A DNA stretch of 64,000 nucleotides, taken from NCBI RefSeq assembly GCF_000373265.1, contig NZ_KB890762.1, positions 243,705 through 307,704 on the forward strand. The letters run 5' to 3'. This DNA comes from Pontibacter roseus DSM 17521. Its GTDB lineage: Bacteria > Bacteroidota > Bacteroidia > Cytophagales > Hymenobacteraceae. The notes under the pieces are model-generated. The model was not told the origin of the DNA. It did not search any database and saw only the letters and a list, made by a program, of their open reading frames with translations. The position numbers and the translations under genes are program-made. This document shows, piece after piece, positions 15,806 to 23,365 of the stretch (the first letter of the stretch is position 1; every line of letters begins with the position of its first letter).

Positions 15806-15836
15806 GGACAGGTCGCGACCTGTCCGAAACGTGCAT
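15801..15836 (+). repeat. C-family REP element, copy C3
   Basis: It contains the 20-bp palindrome core with CGTAG on the left and GAAACGTGCAT on the right, in the same orientation as C1. It begins within the last codons of the RAYT gene (stop at 15803-15805), so the stop codon itself comes from the repeat (CCCGTAGGG). Confidence 0.9.
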
Positions 15837-16027
15837 GAACAATTTGTTTGAGTCAGGTTTTTTAAGGATGAAAGGATATTCAGGCTTCCTGCAGCCACAG
15901 GTCCTATTTTGCTCTGCATACCGTCAGTTTGAGCGCAGCGGGAACAGGTGGTATAGACGTGAAACTTACGATATGGAGCGCCTGACACTACAATGCTTCT
16001 ATACCTGGCCTACCGTAGTTGCCGAAA

Positions 16028-16053
16028 GTCCCCTCCCAAGGAGGTAGGCGGAG
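16028..16053. repeat. B-like intergenic repeat remnant
   Basis: GTCCCCTCCCAAGGAGGTAG resembles one half of the B-family hairpin. It lies just downstream of the VIT1-type gene (stop 16070). Its partner half is missing. Confidence 0.4.
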
Positions 16054-16069
16054 GCTGTTTTAAGTCCTA

Positions 16070-16798
16070 TCACATAAAAACCCGCTCCAGCACATCGCCT
16101 ACCACATAGGCCAGCGAGGCGGCCAGCCCACCGAGCAGCAGCGTTTCAGCTATACCTGCCACCATGTTTCTTTCCGTCACAATGCTCTTGAGGCTCCCCA
16201 CCAGGGTTAGGGCGATACCGGTCAGCAGGCTGGAGTAGAAGAAAAGTTCAGTGCCGTCCATGCCTTTGCCGCTCCCCGCAAAAATGTACGCCAGTAGCGG
16301 TATGGCCCCTACCACAATGAAACTCAGAAAGGTGACGGAGGCGGTTTTGATGGGTGTCTTGTCGTCCTGGGTCATTCCCAATTCCTCCTTCATCATGGTA
16401 TCCACCCACACGTCTTTGTCAGAGGTGATGACTTCCACAACGTTTTCCAATAAATCACCTTTAAAACCTTTAGCCGCATAAATCTCCCTGATTTCGTTTT
16501 TCTCTGTTTCGCCCAGGTGCTCCACTTCCCAGTATTCAATGGCCTTTTGCCGGTCGAAGTTGTCGCGCGAAGCCTTGGTGGAGAAGAAATTGCCTACCGA
16601 CATGCTGAAGCCATCGGCAATGAGATTGGCCAAACCCAATATGATGACCACGGTAACTCCCAGGCTGGCGCCTTCGGCTCCGGCCACCACGGCAAAGGTG
16701 GTGATGGCCCCGTCGATGCCGCCGTACACAAACTCCGAGATGTATTCCTTTTTGAAAAAGAGGATTTTGTCTGTCGCGTGTATTTTGCTTTCCTGCAT
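16070..16798 (-). CDS. VIT1/CCC1-family divalent metal transporter
   Basis: The 242-residue membrane protein matches the VIT1/CCC1 family of iron and manganese exporters. Seen are [26 protein letters not shown] in the first helix (residues 21-46), [19 protein letters not shown] in the second, a cytoplasmic metal-binding helical domain rich in Glu (about residues 80-145, [12 protein letters not shown] and MMKEELGM), and three C-terminal helices. Members move Fe(II) or Mn(II) out of the cytoplasm using a proton gradient. No regulator or binding site is evident. It is monocistronic. Confidence 0.9.
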   Translation of the reverse strand: MQESKIHATDKILFFKKEYISEFVYGGIDGAITTFAVVAGAEGASLGVTVVIILGLANLIADGFSMSVGNFFSTKASRDNFDRQKAIEYWEVEHLGETEKNEIREIYAAKGFKGDLLENVVEVITSDKDVWVDTMMKEELGMTQDDKTPIKTASVTFLSFIVVGAIPLLAYIFAGSGKGMDGTELFFYSSLLTGIALTLVGSLKSIVTERNMVAGIAETLLLGGLAASLAYVVGDVLERVFM

Positions 16799-17162
16799 AG
16801 CGGTTGGGCCAAGTTCGGGGATTCAGGTGCTAACGGAATCTAAGTTAACCAATTTAGTCAATCCGCCAGCTGTTTCTATACCTGGTTTTGTCAGTTACTC
16901 GCAAAGCTTTGCTTCACTAGTTGCCCGACCGAAGCTGTATACCTGCGCCAACCAACAGCCGGGGGAATGGAGATTTCTTTCCTACCAGGTATGGCCTAAC
17001 AACAACAGCCCCCAGTTTTTGCTGAGGGCTGCTGAAAGATTAAGCCATGTTTTCTTTCTTCTTGGACTTTATGTGTTTTGGTGTGCCAGGTATGTTAGGT
17101 TCAGCGCATCCTGTGAGGTTTTTTGAAGTTTCATCTAATGGTATCGGACCACAGCCCATCGC
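16799..17162. other. Gene-free stretch of 364 bp
   Basis: No credible ORF was found. It contains TATACCTG motifs at 16876 and 16937 and an imperfect hairpin (CAGCCC/GGGCTG, 17006-17031). The hairpin could be a weak terminator for the small gene at 17163-17345, but the arms are short and the loop is long. Confidence 0.4.
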
Positions 17163-17345
17163 TTAGCTGCTTGCTGCAGCCTCGTTGTCCATGAGTTCGC
17201 GCTCAAAGTACACGAGTTCCTTTTCTTGGGGGTGCGCTACGTTGGTGCAGTAATAGATGCGCTTTGCGTACCGCCTTACCGCTAGCCTGAGACTGGGGTT
17301 GACTTTTGCAAACACGATAGATCCCTCAGGATATTTATTTTCCAT
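17163..17345 (-). CDS. Small conserved cytoplasmic protein
   Basis: The 60-residue protein has no signal peptide. The sequence SIVFAKVNPSLRLAVRRYAKRIYYC followed by KELVYFEREL is a pattern that recurs, with small changes, in short Cytophagales proteins of unknown role. It looks like a compact beta-rich fold. It stands 24 bp downstream of the next gene's stop on the same strand and could be read from the promoter of 17369-17740. No function can be given. Confidence 0.65.
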   Translation of the reverse strand: MENKYPEGSIVFAKVNPSLRLAVRRYAKRIYYCTNVAHPQEKELVYFERELMDNEAAASS

Positions 17346-17368
17346 GGATAGGTAGGTATACCGGTAAT

Positions 17369-17740
17369 TTAGTTGTTCTCTGACTTAGTGGTAGCTTTGG
17401 CCGCTTTTTTGGCCTGCTTGTCCGCGTCGGCACGGTTACGTTGTGCCTTGGCCTCCATTTTGTCGGCACGCTTTGCATGTTTCGCCGCGTAGGCTGCTTC
17501 CTTGTCTATGCGTTTTGCTTCTTTTGCGTTCGCTTTGGCAACCCGTGCATCCGCCTTGGTGTCTCTTCTCAGGTCATTCGAGTCATCGAGACGTTGTTTA
17601 TCCGCCTTCTTCTTGTCCTTTGCTTCCTGTTGTTCGGTTTTGTTCTCATGCTCCGTCTGCGTTGTCTGGGCAAAAGCATACGTGGAGCCCAAGGTCAGCA
17701 ATCCGGTGAGCAGCGTAATGGTTAGGGTCTTTATTTTCAT
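17369..17740 (-). CDS. Secreted Lys/Ala-rich helical protein
   Basis: The 123-residue protein has a clear signal peptide (residues 1-24, ending TYAFAQ). The mature part is composed almost only of Lys, Ala, Asp, Glu, Arg and Gln in a repeated AKxAKxxDK pattern, and would form one long charged helix in the periplasm. This resembles small Bacteroidota stress or envelope proteins, but no family is known. The low complexity makes any homology claim unsafe. The 335-bp gap upstream holds its likely promoter. Confidence 0.65.
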   Translation of the reverse strand: MKIKTLTITLLTGLLTLGSTYAFAQTTQTEHENKTEQQEAKDKKKADKQRLDDSNDLRRDTKADARVAKANAKEAKRIDKEAAYAAKHAKRADKMEAKAQRNRADADKQAKKAAKATTKSENN

Positions 17741-18075
17741 GATGGCAGGAAAAGGTATATTCTATTATCCTGTATATAGGTATACGACTATTAATTTTAA
17801 TAAAACGTAAATGTTTGATAATAAACGATTTATATTTTAAATAGCCATCCTGGTCATCTGAGAGCACATAAAGAGGCATACCTGAAGTGGTTTTATTTCA
17901 GGTAGGTCTGGCTACCGTCATTTACCAAGGGATAAATACGTAGATAACTAAACTAATACCGGTAGCGTCCCTGTTACGAAGGTATACACTCACTCACACG
18001 CACACTGTCCGATGGCCTGAATCTACCAGTAAATTAGCTGACCCTGCATTTTTATCCCGCTGTTAATCCGCAACT
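17741..18075. other. AT-rich divergent intergenic region (335 bp)
   Basis: The region lies between divergent genes (start at 17740 on the minus strand and at 18076 on the plus strand). It is AT-rich and contains the dyad TATTAATTTTAATA, GTATATAGGTATAC and further TATACC cores. No -7/-33 promoter could be assigned with certainty. Confidence 0.45.
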
Positions 18076-18504
18076 ATGATTGTTAACCGTGTTCCTTACA
18101 GCGACCATTCAGCCTATCTAGCGCAACTAATAGGTCATCAGCCTTCCCCAGCCGAACTCAGCGCTTTCACTAATAATCAGGACCTCTTGCTGATAAACAG
18201 GCGGTCACCACTGAACGCAGTGTACCCCATCACATTCGCCAACACCACAGCCAAGCAGCAGCTGACTGACGGGGTTATCCTTGGCGACTGCTTACAATTG
18301 CACAGCCAGAAGGGCGTCCACTGGTTTTTCTCCGTCTTGTTTGAGGCGCAGGGTGCAGCGGAAGAAATTTACCTGATAATGGACGCCACTGTTGAGTCGG
18401 CAGTAGTGGGCGGCCTGAGAACTACGCTAGTGCAAAGCGTGCGGCTTATTACTATTGAGGACTTGGTTCTGGGGTTCAACCCTAACATGTACACCCTTAT
18501 TTAA
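18076..18504 (+). CDS. Protein of unknown function, first of a pair
   Basis: The 142-residue protein has no signal peptide or membrane helix. It is a mixed alpha/beta sequence with several buried-looking strands (DLLLIN, EIYLIMDATVE, SVRLITIEDLVLGF). No family was recognised. The stop is 10 bp before the start of the following gene, so the two are probably co-transcribed. Its content of Gln, Asn and Thr is higher than in the neighbouring housekeeping genes, which may reflect recent acquisition. Confidence 0.5.
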   Translation: MIVNRVPYSDHSAYLAQLIGHQPSPAELSAFTNNQDLLLINRRSPLNAVYPITFANTTAKQQLTDGVILGDCLQLHSQKGVHWFFSVLFEAQGAAEEIYLIMDATVESAVVGGLRTTLVQSVRLITIEDLVLGFNPNMYTLI

Positions 18505-18514
18505 AGCGCGACAA

Positions 18515-18874
18515 ATGAAACAGGATCAATTTTACTACTGCCTGAGCAGGATTTTGGAGCTTAGAGAGAAGCTTGGTGGGACTTGTACCATACGCAGAAG
18601 GGAACAAGTGTTGGAAGCTGCACAGGCTGAAGTGCAGCAAGTGGATTATGAGGCGCTAAGGCGTTTTGCTGAAAACAAGGATTACACGGACAAAAATACG
18701 GCCGAGACGCGGGCGCTACTTAAAGAGTTAGGTGCGCAGGAGGCGAAAATCAGGGCTTTTGTGCCTTTGTCATTCTACCGTATGCGGATAAAGGCGACTC
18801 AGCCTGGGCAGCCTCCGCTCTGCTTGCTAGTGGAAGCTGATTTGATACAGGTAGAACGAGCCGCCAGACAATAA
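18515..18874 (+). CDS. Protein of unknown function, second of a pair
   Basis: The 119-residue protein is helical and charged (LELREKLGGT, VLEAAQAEVQQVDYEALRRF), with a C-terminal beta stretch (CLLVEADLIQVE). No family was recognised. ATG 18515 is used because the longer frame from 18455 overlaps the preceding gene and is unlike a signal or membrane start. The pair 18076-18874 is not linked to any known toxin, nuclease or transporter motif. Confidence 0.5.
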   Translation: MKQDQFYYCLSRILELREKLGGTCTIRRREQVLEAAQAEVQQVDYEALRRFAENKDYTDKNTAETRALLKELGAQEAKIRAFVPLSFYRMRIKATQPGQPPLCLLVEADLIQVERAARQ

Positions 18875-18995
18875 GCCTTGTATAATGGTGCTTAACACAC
18901 AGGGAGACCAAAAACGGGTGGGTGAGCCGCTCAAAACCTAGAGTAATGTTGGCAGGTATACAGGATTATCTTTTGAATAGTATTCAAGCGGAAGT

Positions 18996-19205
18996 ATGAA
19001 AGATACGCTACACATTCCTATGTTTTGTGCAGGTCTCATGGTTCTTTTCCTGCTACTCAGCTTGCCGGCATTAGCCTGCACCACCTGCAACCGCCCGCTG
19101 CAGGCGGCTATTTTCGATGCCAGTTTTACCAGACTTTTCTTTTACATGCTGCTTCCCTTTGCGCTGGTATGGGGCATTGCCAACCGGCTTCACAAACTAA
19201 AGTAA
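18996..19205 (+). CDS. Small two-helix membrane protein with a CxxC motif
   Basis: The 69-residue protein has a signal-like first helix (residues 8-27), then CTTCNRPLQAAIF with a CxxC pair, then a second helix (about 45-62). The CxxC follows the first helix directly and would face outside, where it could bind metal or heme or form a disulfide. It is 9 bp before the DUF2243 gene, so the two are probably one transcript. The specific role is unknown. Confidence 0.65.
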   Translation: MKDTLHIPMFCAGLMVLFLLLSLPALACTTCNRPLQAAIFDASFTRLFFYMLLPFALVWGIANRLHKLK

Positions 19206-19214
19206 GACAAGGCA

Positions 19215-19724
19215 ATGGAGACAAGGAACCAGTATTTTGAAGAGGCAGCAGCACCCCGCACAGGTCCGCTCATTGCCGCCGCCACGCTCATAGGTATAGG
19301 TATGGGCGGATTTGTGGATGGCATTGTGCTGCACCAGATTCTGCAGTGGCACCAGATGCTATCGGCCAAGCTGCCGCCGGACACGGTCATCAACAAAGAG
19401 GTGAACATGTTCTGGGACGGCATTTTCCATGCCTTCACCTGGCTTACCACGGCCCTGGGCGTCTACCTGCTGTGGCGTGTGGCCTATGAGCGCAAGTCCA
19501 TACTGTCGAACAAAGTGTTTGGCGGGAGTCTGCTGCTGGGCTTCGGGCTCTTCAACATTGTGGAGGGCATCCTCGACCACCACATCCTGGTGCTGCACAA
19601 CGTGCGGGAAATCAGCTCCAACCCCTCGGCCTGGAACTTCGGCTTTTTGGGTATTTCCGTGCTCCTGTTGCTGGCAGGTTGGCGGCTGCTGCAACAGGGC
19701 AGGAGAGAGGCAGGGGTGAAATAG
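19215..19724 (+). CDS. DUF2243 domain membrane protein
   Basis: The 169-residue protein has four membrane helices (about residues 18-36, 75-93, 102-122 and 145-163) and the DUF2243 signature GFVDGIVLHQILQWHQM, with a second His-rich site FNIVEGILDHHILVLH. The histidines suggest metal or heme binding in the membrane plane, but no activity is known for the family. The upstream CxxC protein is its likely partner. The start at 19215 follows the preceding stop by 9 bp. Confidence 0.85.
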   Translation: METRNQYFEEAAAPRTGPLIAAATLIGIGMGGFVDGIVLHQILQWHQMLSAKLPPDTVINKEVNMFWDGIFHAFTWLTTALGVYLLWRVAYERKSILSNKVFGGSLLLGFGLFNIVEGILDHHILVLHNVREISSNPSAWNFGFLGISVLLLLAGWRLLQQGRREAGVK

Positions 19725-19865
19725 CCTCCAGGTTGGTTCCTGCTGCAGCAATTTACGGGTATAAATAATTTTATATTTATTTAATATTCAATTATCCATT
19801 ACACGTATAGAATGAATCAAGTAGAAAGTCATCGTCTTTAACCTCAACAGCCATTAAAAGTTACG

Positions 19866-20138
19866 ATGGAGGGTGCAAAATATGTATTAGTTACAGGCAG
19901 TGCAGGTTTCACCGGGCACCACCTCGTACAGGCTTTGCAGCTGTTAGGCCACCATGTATTGGGCCTGGATACTATAAATGGCTATTATGACCCTGAACTG
20001 AAATACGCACGCCTGGCGCTTCAGGACTTTGGACGTTCCTCTATTGGACCGCATACCCTTGCCCGCGGCGTACATGCACCCGCTCTCTCGTTCAACCAAC
20101 TAGACAGCACTGACAAAGCCTCCTGCTATGCTACCTGA
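19866..20138 (+). pseudogene. Remnant of an NAD-dependent nucleotide-sugar epimerase
   Basis: The frame encodes 90 residues that begin like a UDP-glucuronate 4-epimerase: LVTGSAGFTGHHL is the Rossmann motif (family form GSAGFIGxHL) and LGLDTINGYYDPELKYARL is the expected next segment. The last part (SFNQLDSTDK) matches the following strand of the family, then the frame stops, against about 320-350 residues in intact members. The catalytic SxnYxxxK residues are absent, so it cannot be active as an epimerase. It overlaps the next gene by 11 bp, which suggests a deletion fused this N terminus to the glycosyltransferase. Confidence 0.8.
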
Positions 20139-20904
20139 AAGTCCAACTACTTCACCACAAATGCAATCGCTGACTGTTTTGGTGCCCGTGTATAATGAGG
20201 TAGATTGCCTGGTCCGGCTCACCGAAGCACTGGATGCCTTCCTGCTTCAGTCGCCTATGGCCACGGAGATACTGTTCATCAACGACGGCTCCACAGACGG
20301 GAGCCTGGCCTTGATTCAGACAATTTGCCACAGCCGGAGTGGCTACAGCTACATTTCCCTGAGCCAGAACCATGGACTCAGCACCGCCATCAAGGCTGGC
20401 ATTGACCACTGCAGCAGCACCTACATCGGGTACATAGACGCTGACCTGCAGACATCTCCTATGGACTTGCTGCTGTTCTTTGAGCACCTGCCACAGTACC
20501 AGATGGTGAACGGCATACGCATGCACCGTAAGGATACCTTCGTCAAGAAAATCTCCTCTAGAATAGCGAACGGCTTCAGGCGCCGGATGATACAGGATAA
20601 CATCGCAGATACCGGCTGTCCACTTAAGATTATGGATGCGGTCTATGCCAGGCGGGTGCCGTTCTTTGATGGCATGCACCGCTTTTTGCCGGCACTCATA
20701 CAGTTGCAGGGGGGAAAGGTGAAACAGGTGCCGGTGCAGCACTTTGAGCGCTACGCTGGCACTTCCAAATACCACCTGTTCAACCGGCTGTGGGGCCCGT
20801 TGAACGATACATTCGCTTTCCGGTGGATGCGCAAGCGCTATATCCGGTATACCGTTGCAGAGGAGTTTGTGAATCAAAAGGCGGTAAGGCATGAGCAGGT
20901 CTGA
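20128..20904 (+). CDS. Glycosyltransferase family 2, ArnC/DPM1-like
   Basis: This cytoplasmic-face enzyme would transfer a sugar from a nucleotide to undecaprenyl phosphate. The 258-residue protein has the GT-A motifs LVPVYNEVDCL (about residue 18), EILFINDGSTDGS (about 47), DADLQTSP (the DxD site, about 108) and GCPLKIMDA. It lacks the two C-terminal membrane helices of typical ArnC/GtrB. An alternative start is Met 12 (20161). The stop overlaps the LAB_N gene by 14 bp, and the set continues with an ArnT-like enzyme, so its product is probably the lipid-linked donor for lipid A decoration. Confidence 0.88.
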   Translation: MLPESPTTSPQMQSLTVLVPVYNEVDCLVRLTEALDAFLLQSPMATEILFINDGSTDGSLALIQTICHSRSGYSYISLSQNHGLSTAIKAGIDHCSSTYIGYIDADLQTSPMDLLLFFEHLPQYQMVNGIRMHRKDTFVKKISSRIANGFRRRMIQDNIADTGCPLKIMDAVYARRVPFFDGMHRFLPALIQLQGGKVKQVPVQHFERYAGTSKYHLFNRLWGPLNDTFAFRWMRKRYIRYTVAEEFVNQKAVRHEQV

Positions 20905-21535
20905 GATGGGGGTATATGGCTTAGGCCTGGTTGCCCAGGGTCTTTTCTCTGCCCGGATTCTGGTGCAATGGGTAAAATCGGAGCGGGCGGGGCAAGTGCT
21001 GTCGCCTACTTCTTTCTGGACCTTCAGCCTGATGGCCTCCTTTCTGCTGATGGTATATGGCGCCTTGCGCAACGATTTGGTTATCATTGGCGGCCAGGTC
21101 ATCTCCTATTTCATCTACATGCGCAACCTGCAGTTCAAGGATGTGTGGGTTGAATTGCCGGGCTGGGTGCGGTGGTCTTCTGTGCTGTTTCCGGCTATGG
21201 CTGTCATCTGGCTGATTTTCGGGGACGAATACAGTTTGGGGTCCATCTGGGAGCACAGCAAGGCATCGGGTGCGCTGGTAGCCTGGGGCGGGGCGGGACA
21301 GGTTATCTTCACGCTCCGGTTTGTATACCAATGGTATTTCTCTGAGCTGGCCCAGGAGTCTGTCCTTCCCAATGGCTTCTGGGTAATCAGCTTGATAGGC
21401 AGCCTCATGATAGTGTCTTACGCCGTCCTGCGCCTGGACCCCGTGTTGTTCCTGGGGCAGGTAGTGGGGGTGGTCGCCTATACACGGAACCTATACCTGG
21501 GCCTGCGTCAGCAGGCAGCGGGGCAACGCACCTAG
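20891..21535 (+). CDS. Membrane protein with two LAB_N (lipid A biosynthesis N-terminal) domains
   Basis: The 214-residue protein contains two LAB_N copies. The first (about residues 8-80) has FSARILVQWVKSERAGQVLSP and GGQVISYFIYMRNL. The second (about 130-205) has TLRFVYQWYFSELAQESVLPN and GQVVGVVAYTRNLYL. Each copy has three helices. LAB_N domains accompany glycosyl transfer to lipid A, but their molecular role is not settled. The double arrangement and the overlaps with the genes on both sides suggest it works with the GT2 and ArnT-like enzymes. Confidence 0.88.
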   Translation: MSRSEMGVYGLGLVAQGLFSARILVQWVKSERAGQVLSPTSFWTFSLMASFLLMVYGALRNDLVIIGGQVISYFIYMRNLQFKDVWVELPGWVRWSSVLFPAMAVIWLIFGDEYSLGSIWEHSKASGALVAWGGAGQVIFTLRFVYQWYFSELAQESVLPNGFWVISLIGSLMIVSYAVLRLDPVLFLGQVVGVVAYTRNLYLGLRQQAAGQRT

Positions 21536-21545
21536 CACACATCCC

Positions 21546-23174
21546 ATGCTACCTCTGTTGACTGGCAAGCGCAGCCATACCCTCTTTTTTGCCCTGTTTA
21601 TACTACTCCTACCGCTGCTGCTCTACAATCTGGGCGGCTGGGGGGTGATGGAGACCAGTGAGGCCCGCTATGCGGAGATAAGCCGGGAGATGCTGCAAAG
21701 CGAGGATTGGCTGCACCCCCGCCTGTTAGGTATCCAGCACTACCACAAACCGCCCATCACTTACCTGATTACAGCATCAGGCATGGGTATACTGGGCGTG
21801 AACGAAGCAGGCGCCCGCTTCTTTCTGCAGCTCTCGCTTCTGGCGCAGGCCTGCCTGGTGTACCTGATAGGGCGTGGTCTTTTCAGAAACAACACCATCG
21901 CAATGACGGCCATGGCCGTGTACATCACCATTCCGGCGGTGTTGCTCTCTACCCGCAACCTGACCACTGATTCTTTCCTGACTACGTTCGAGTTGCTGGC
22001 TATCTGGGCGTGGATTCGCTACAAACCACGAAAAACAGCAGGCTGGCTATACCTGTTCTATGGCGCGCTGGCGCTCGCTTTTCTGACCAAAGGCCCGGTA
22101 GGATTGATATTTCCACTACTGGTCGTGGTAGGGTATAGGGTAGCCACTCCTGTTAAGCCCAGCATTCCGCACCATGTCATAGGGTTTCTTTTCTTCCTGC
22201 TGTTGGCCTCGTCCTGGTATGTATACTTGATGCTGAAGAATGCGCAGTTCGTAGACTATTTCATCATCAACCATACCGTGAACCGTTATGCCAGTCCGGA
22301 AACATTTGGCCGATCGCAGCCCTGGTGGTTCTACCTCGTGCTGGCGCCTGCCCTGAGCTTGCCCTGGTCCTTGTTGCTGCTGTTGCAAATCAGGAAGCTG
22401 AAATCGTTAGATAAGCCATACAAACGCCTGTTCGGATGCTGGTTACTGATTCCGCTGGTCTTTTTCTCGTTTTCAGGTTCAAAACTCCTCCCTTACATCC
22501 TGCCGCTGTTTTCGGGGATGGCGCTGTTGGTCGCCTGGCTGCTGCAACAGTTGCCTGAAACCACCCTCAGAAGAGCTTCTACATGGACCTTAGGCTACTT
22601 TGTGGTGCTGACACTCTCGCTCGCCGTCCTGCATGTGCTGAAGACAGAGATTCCGTTACCCCTCTGGACGCTCGTCTTTCCCTTGCTGATGCTGCTTGGT
22701 CTGCTCCTAATCTGGCGGAAAGCGCAGAACCTGCTGCTCCGGACACTAGGTTCTGCCTTGCTGTTTACCTTTCTTCTGGTCCCTTACTCCAGCCATTTGC
22801 TGGGTGCTAACCCTTCCTTCTTCAACAGCACGGCACAGCTGGCGGCGGTACTGAAGCAGGAGGGCCTGCACCACCGGCCCATCATTGTGTACGACAGGCT
22901 GCTCCCGTCCCTTGCGTTCGCACTTGAGCGGGACCTACTGACGCTGCAGGACAGGAGCAAGAAGCTGAACCGGGAGACGCAGTTCGAAGCCAATGAATCC
23001 TGGCGTACTACCCTGTTGCAGATGAAGCGGCCTGAAGATATGGCCACGTTGCGGCGCCTGTTGAAACAGGAAACAGTGCTAGTTGTGAAAAGGGACCTGC
23101 CGAAGGACAGAGCCTGGCTGGTAGCACAGTATAGACATAAAAAGACCGTCGGCCTATGGACTGTCTATTATTGA
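21546..23174 (+). CDS. ArnT-like glycosyltransferase (GT83 family)
   Basis: This membrane enzyme transfers a sugar from an undecaprenyl carrier to lipid A on the periplasmic side. The 542-residue protein has an N-terminal helix followed by the family signature METSEARYAEISREM (residues about 35-50), with the acidic catalytic residues in the first loop, then HYHKPPITYLI and about twelve membrane helices. The C-terminal soluble domain (about 420-542) is shorter than in E. coli ArnT. The start follows the LAB_N stop by 10 bp. Such sugar additions lower the charge of lipid A and raise resistance to cationic peptides, but here the sugar is unknown. Confidence 0.87.
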   Translation: MLPLLTGKRSHTLFFALFILLLPLLLYNLGGWGVMETSEARYAEISREMLQSEDWLHPRLLGIQHYHKPPITYLITASGMGILGVNEAGARFFLQLSLLAQACLVYLIGRGLFRNNTIAMTAMAVYITIPAVLLSTRNLTTDSFLTTFELLAIWAWIRYKPRKTAGWLYLFYGALALAFLTKGPVGLIFPLLVVVGYRVATPVKPSIPHHVIGFLFFLLLASSWYVYLMLKNAQFVDYFIINHTVNRYASPETFGRSQPWWFYLVLAPALSLPWSLLLLLQIRKLKSLDKPYKRLFGCWLLIPLVFFSFSGSKLLPYILPLFSGMALLVAWLLQQLPETTLRRASTWTLGYFVVLTLSLAVLHVLKTEIPLPLWTLVFPLLMLLGLLLIWRKAQNLLLRTLGSALLFTFLLVPYSSHLLGANPSFFNSTAQLAAVLKQEGLHHRPIIVYDRLLPSLAFALERDLLTLQDRSKKLNRETQFEANESWRTTLLQMKRPEDMATLRRLLKQETVLVVKRDLPKDRAWLVAQYRHKKTVGLWTVYY

Positions 23175-23256
23175 AGTCCGGAAGGTATAGCCTGATAGCT
23201 AGCAGCGTATAGTGGCAGACCAAGCCTAAAATATCCCTTCAATAGCAATGCTTGCA

Positions 23257-23276
23257 TATATTTTGTGCAAAATATA
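23257..23276. promoter_or_regulatory. Perfect inverted repeat upstream of the secreted SGNH gene
   Basis: Arms TATATTTTG and CAAAATATA (9 bp each) are separated by TG. It lies 89 bp before the start at 23366 and has the form of a regulator binding site. No regulator gene is adjacent, so the partner is unknown. It is not followed by a T-run. Confidence 0.5.
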
Positions 23277-23365
23277 GAACCCCATCTATCCATTTTCGTT
23301 TACCCTCTGAGCTTTCGCTGCAGTCTTACTATTGGGCTGCCTTCAAAATTCCCTTGTACTAGAAA

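Noticed and set aside
17006-17031. Hairpin as a transcription terminator
   Set aside because: The arms are only 6 bp with a 14-nt loop and no T-run, and no gene ends on the correct strand close to it.
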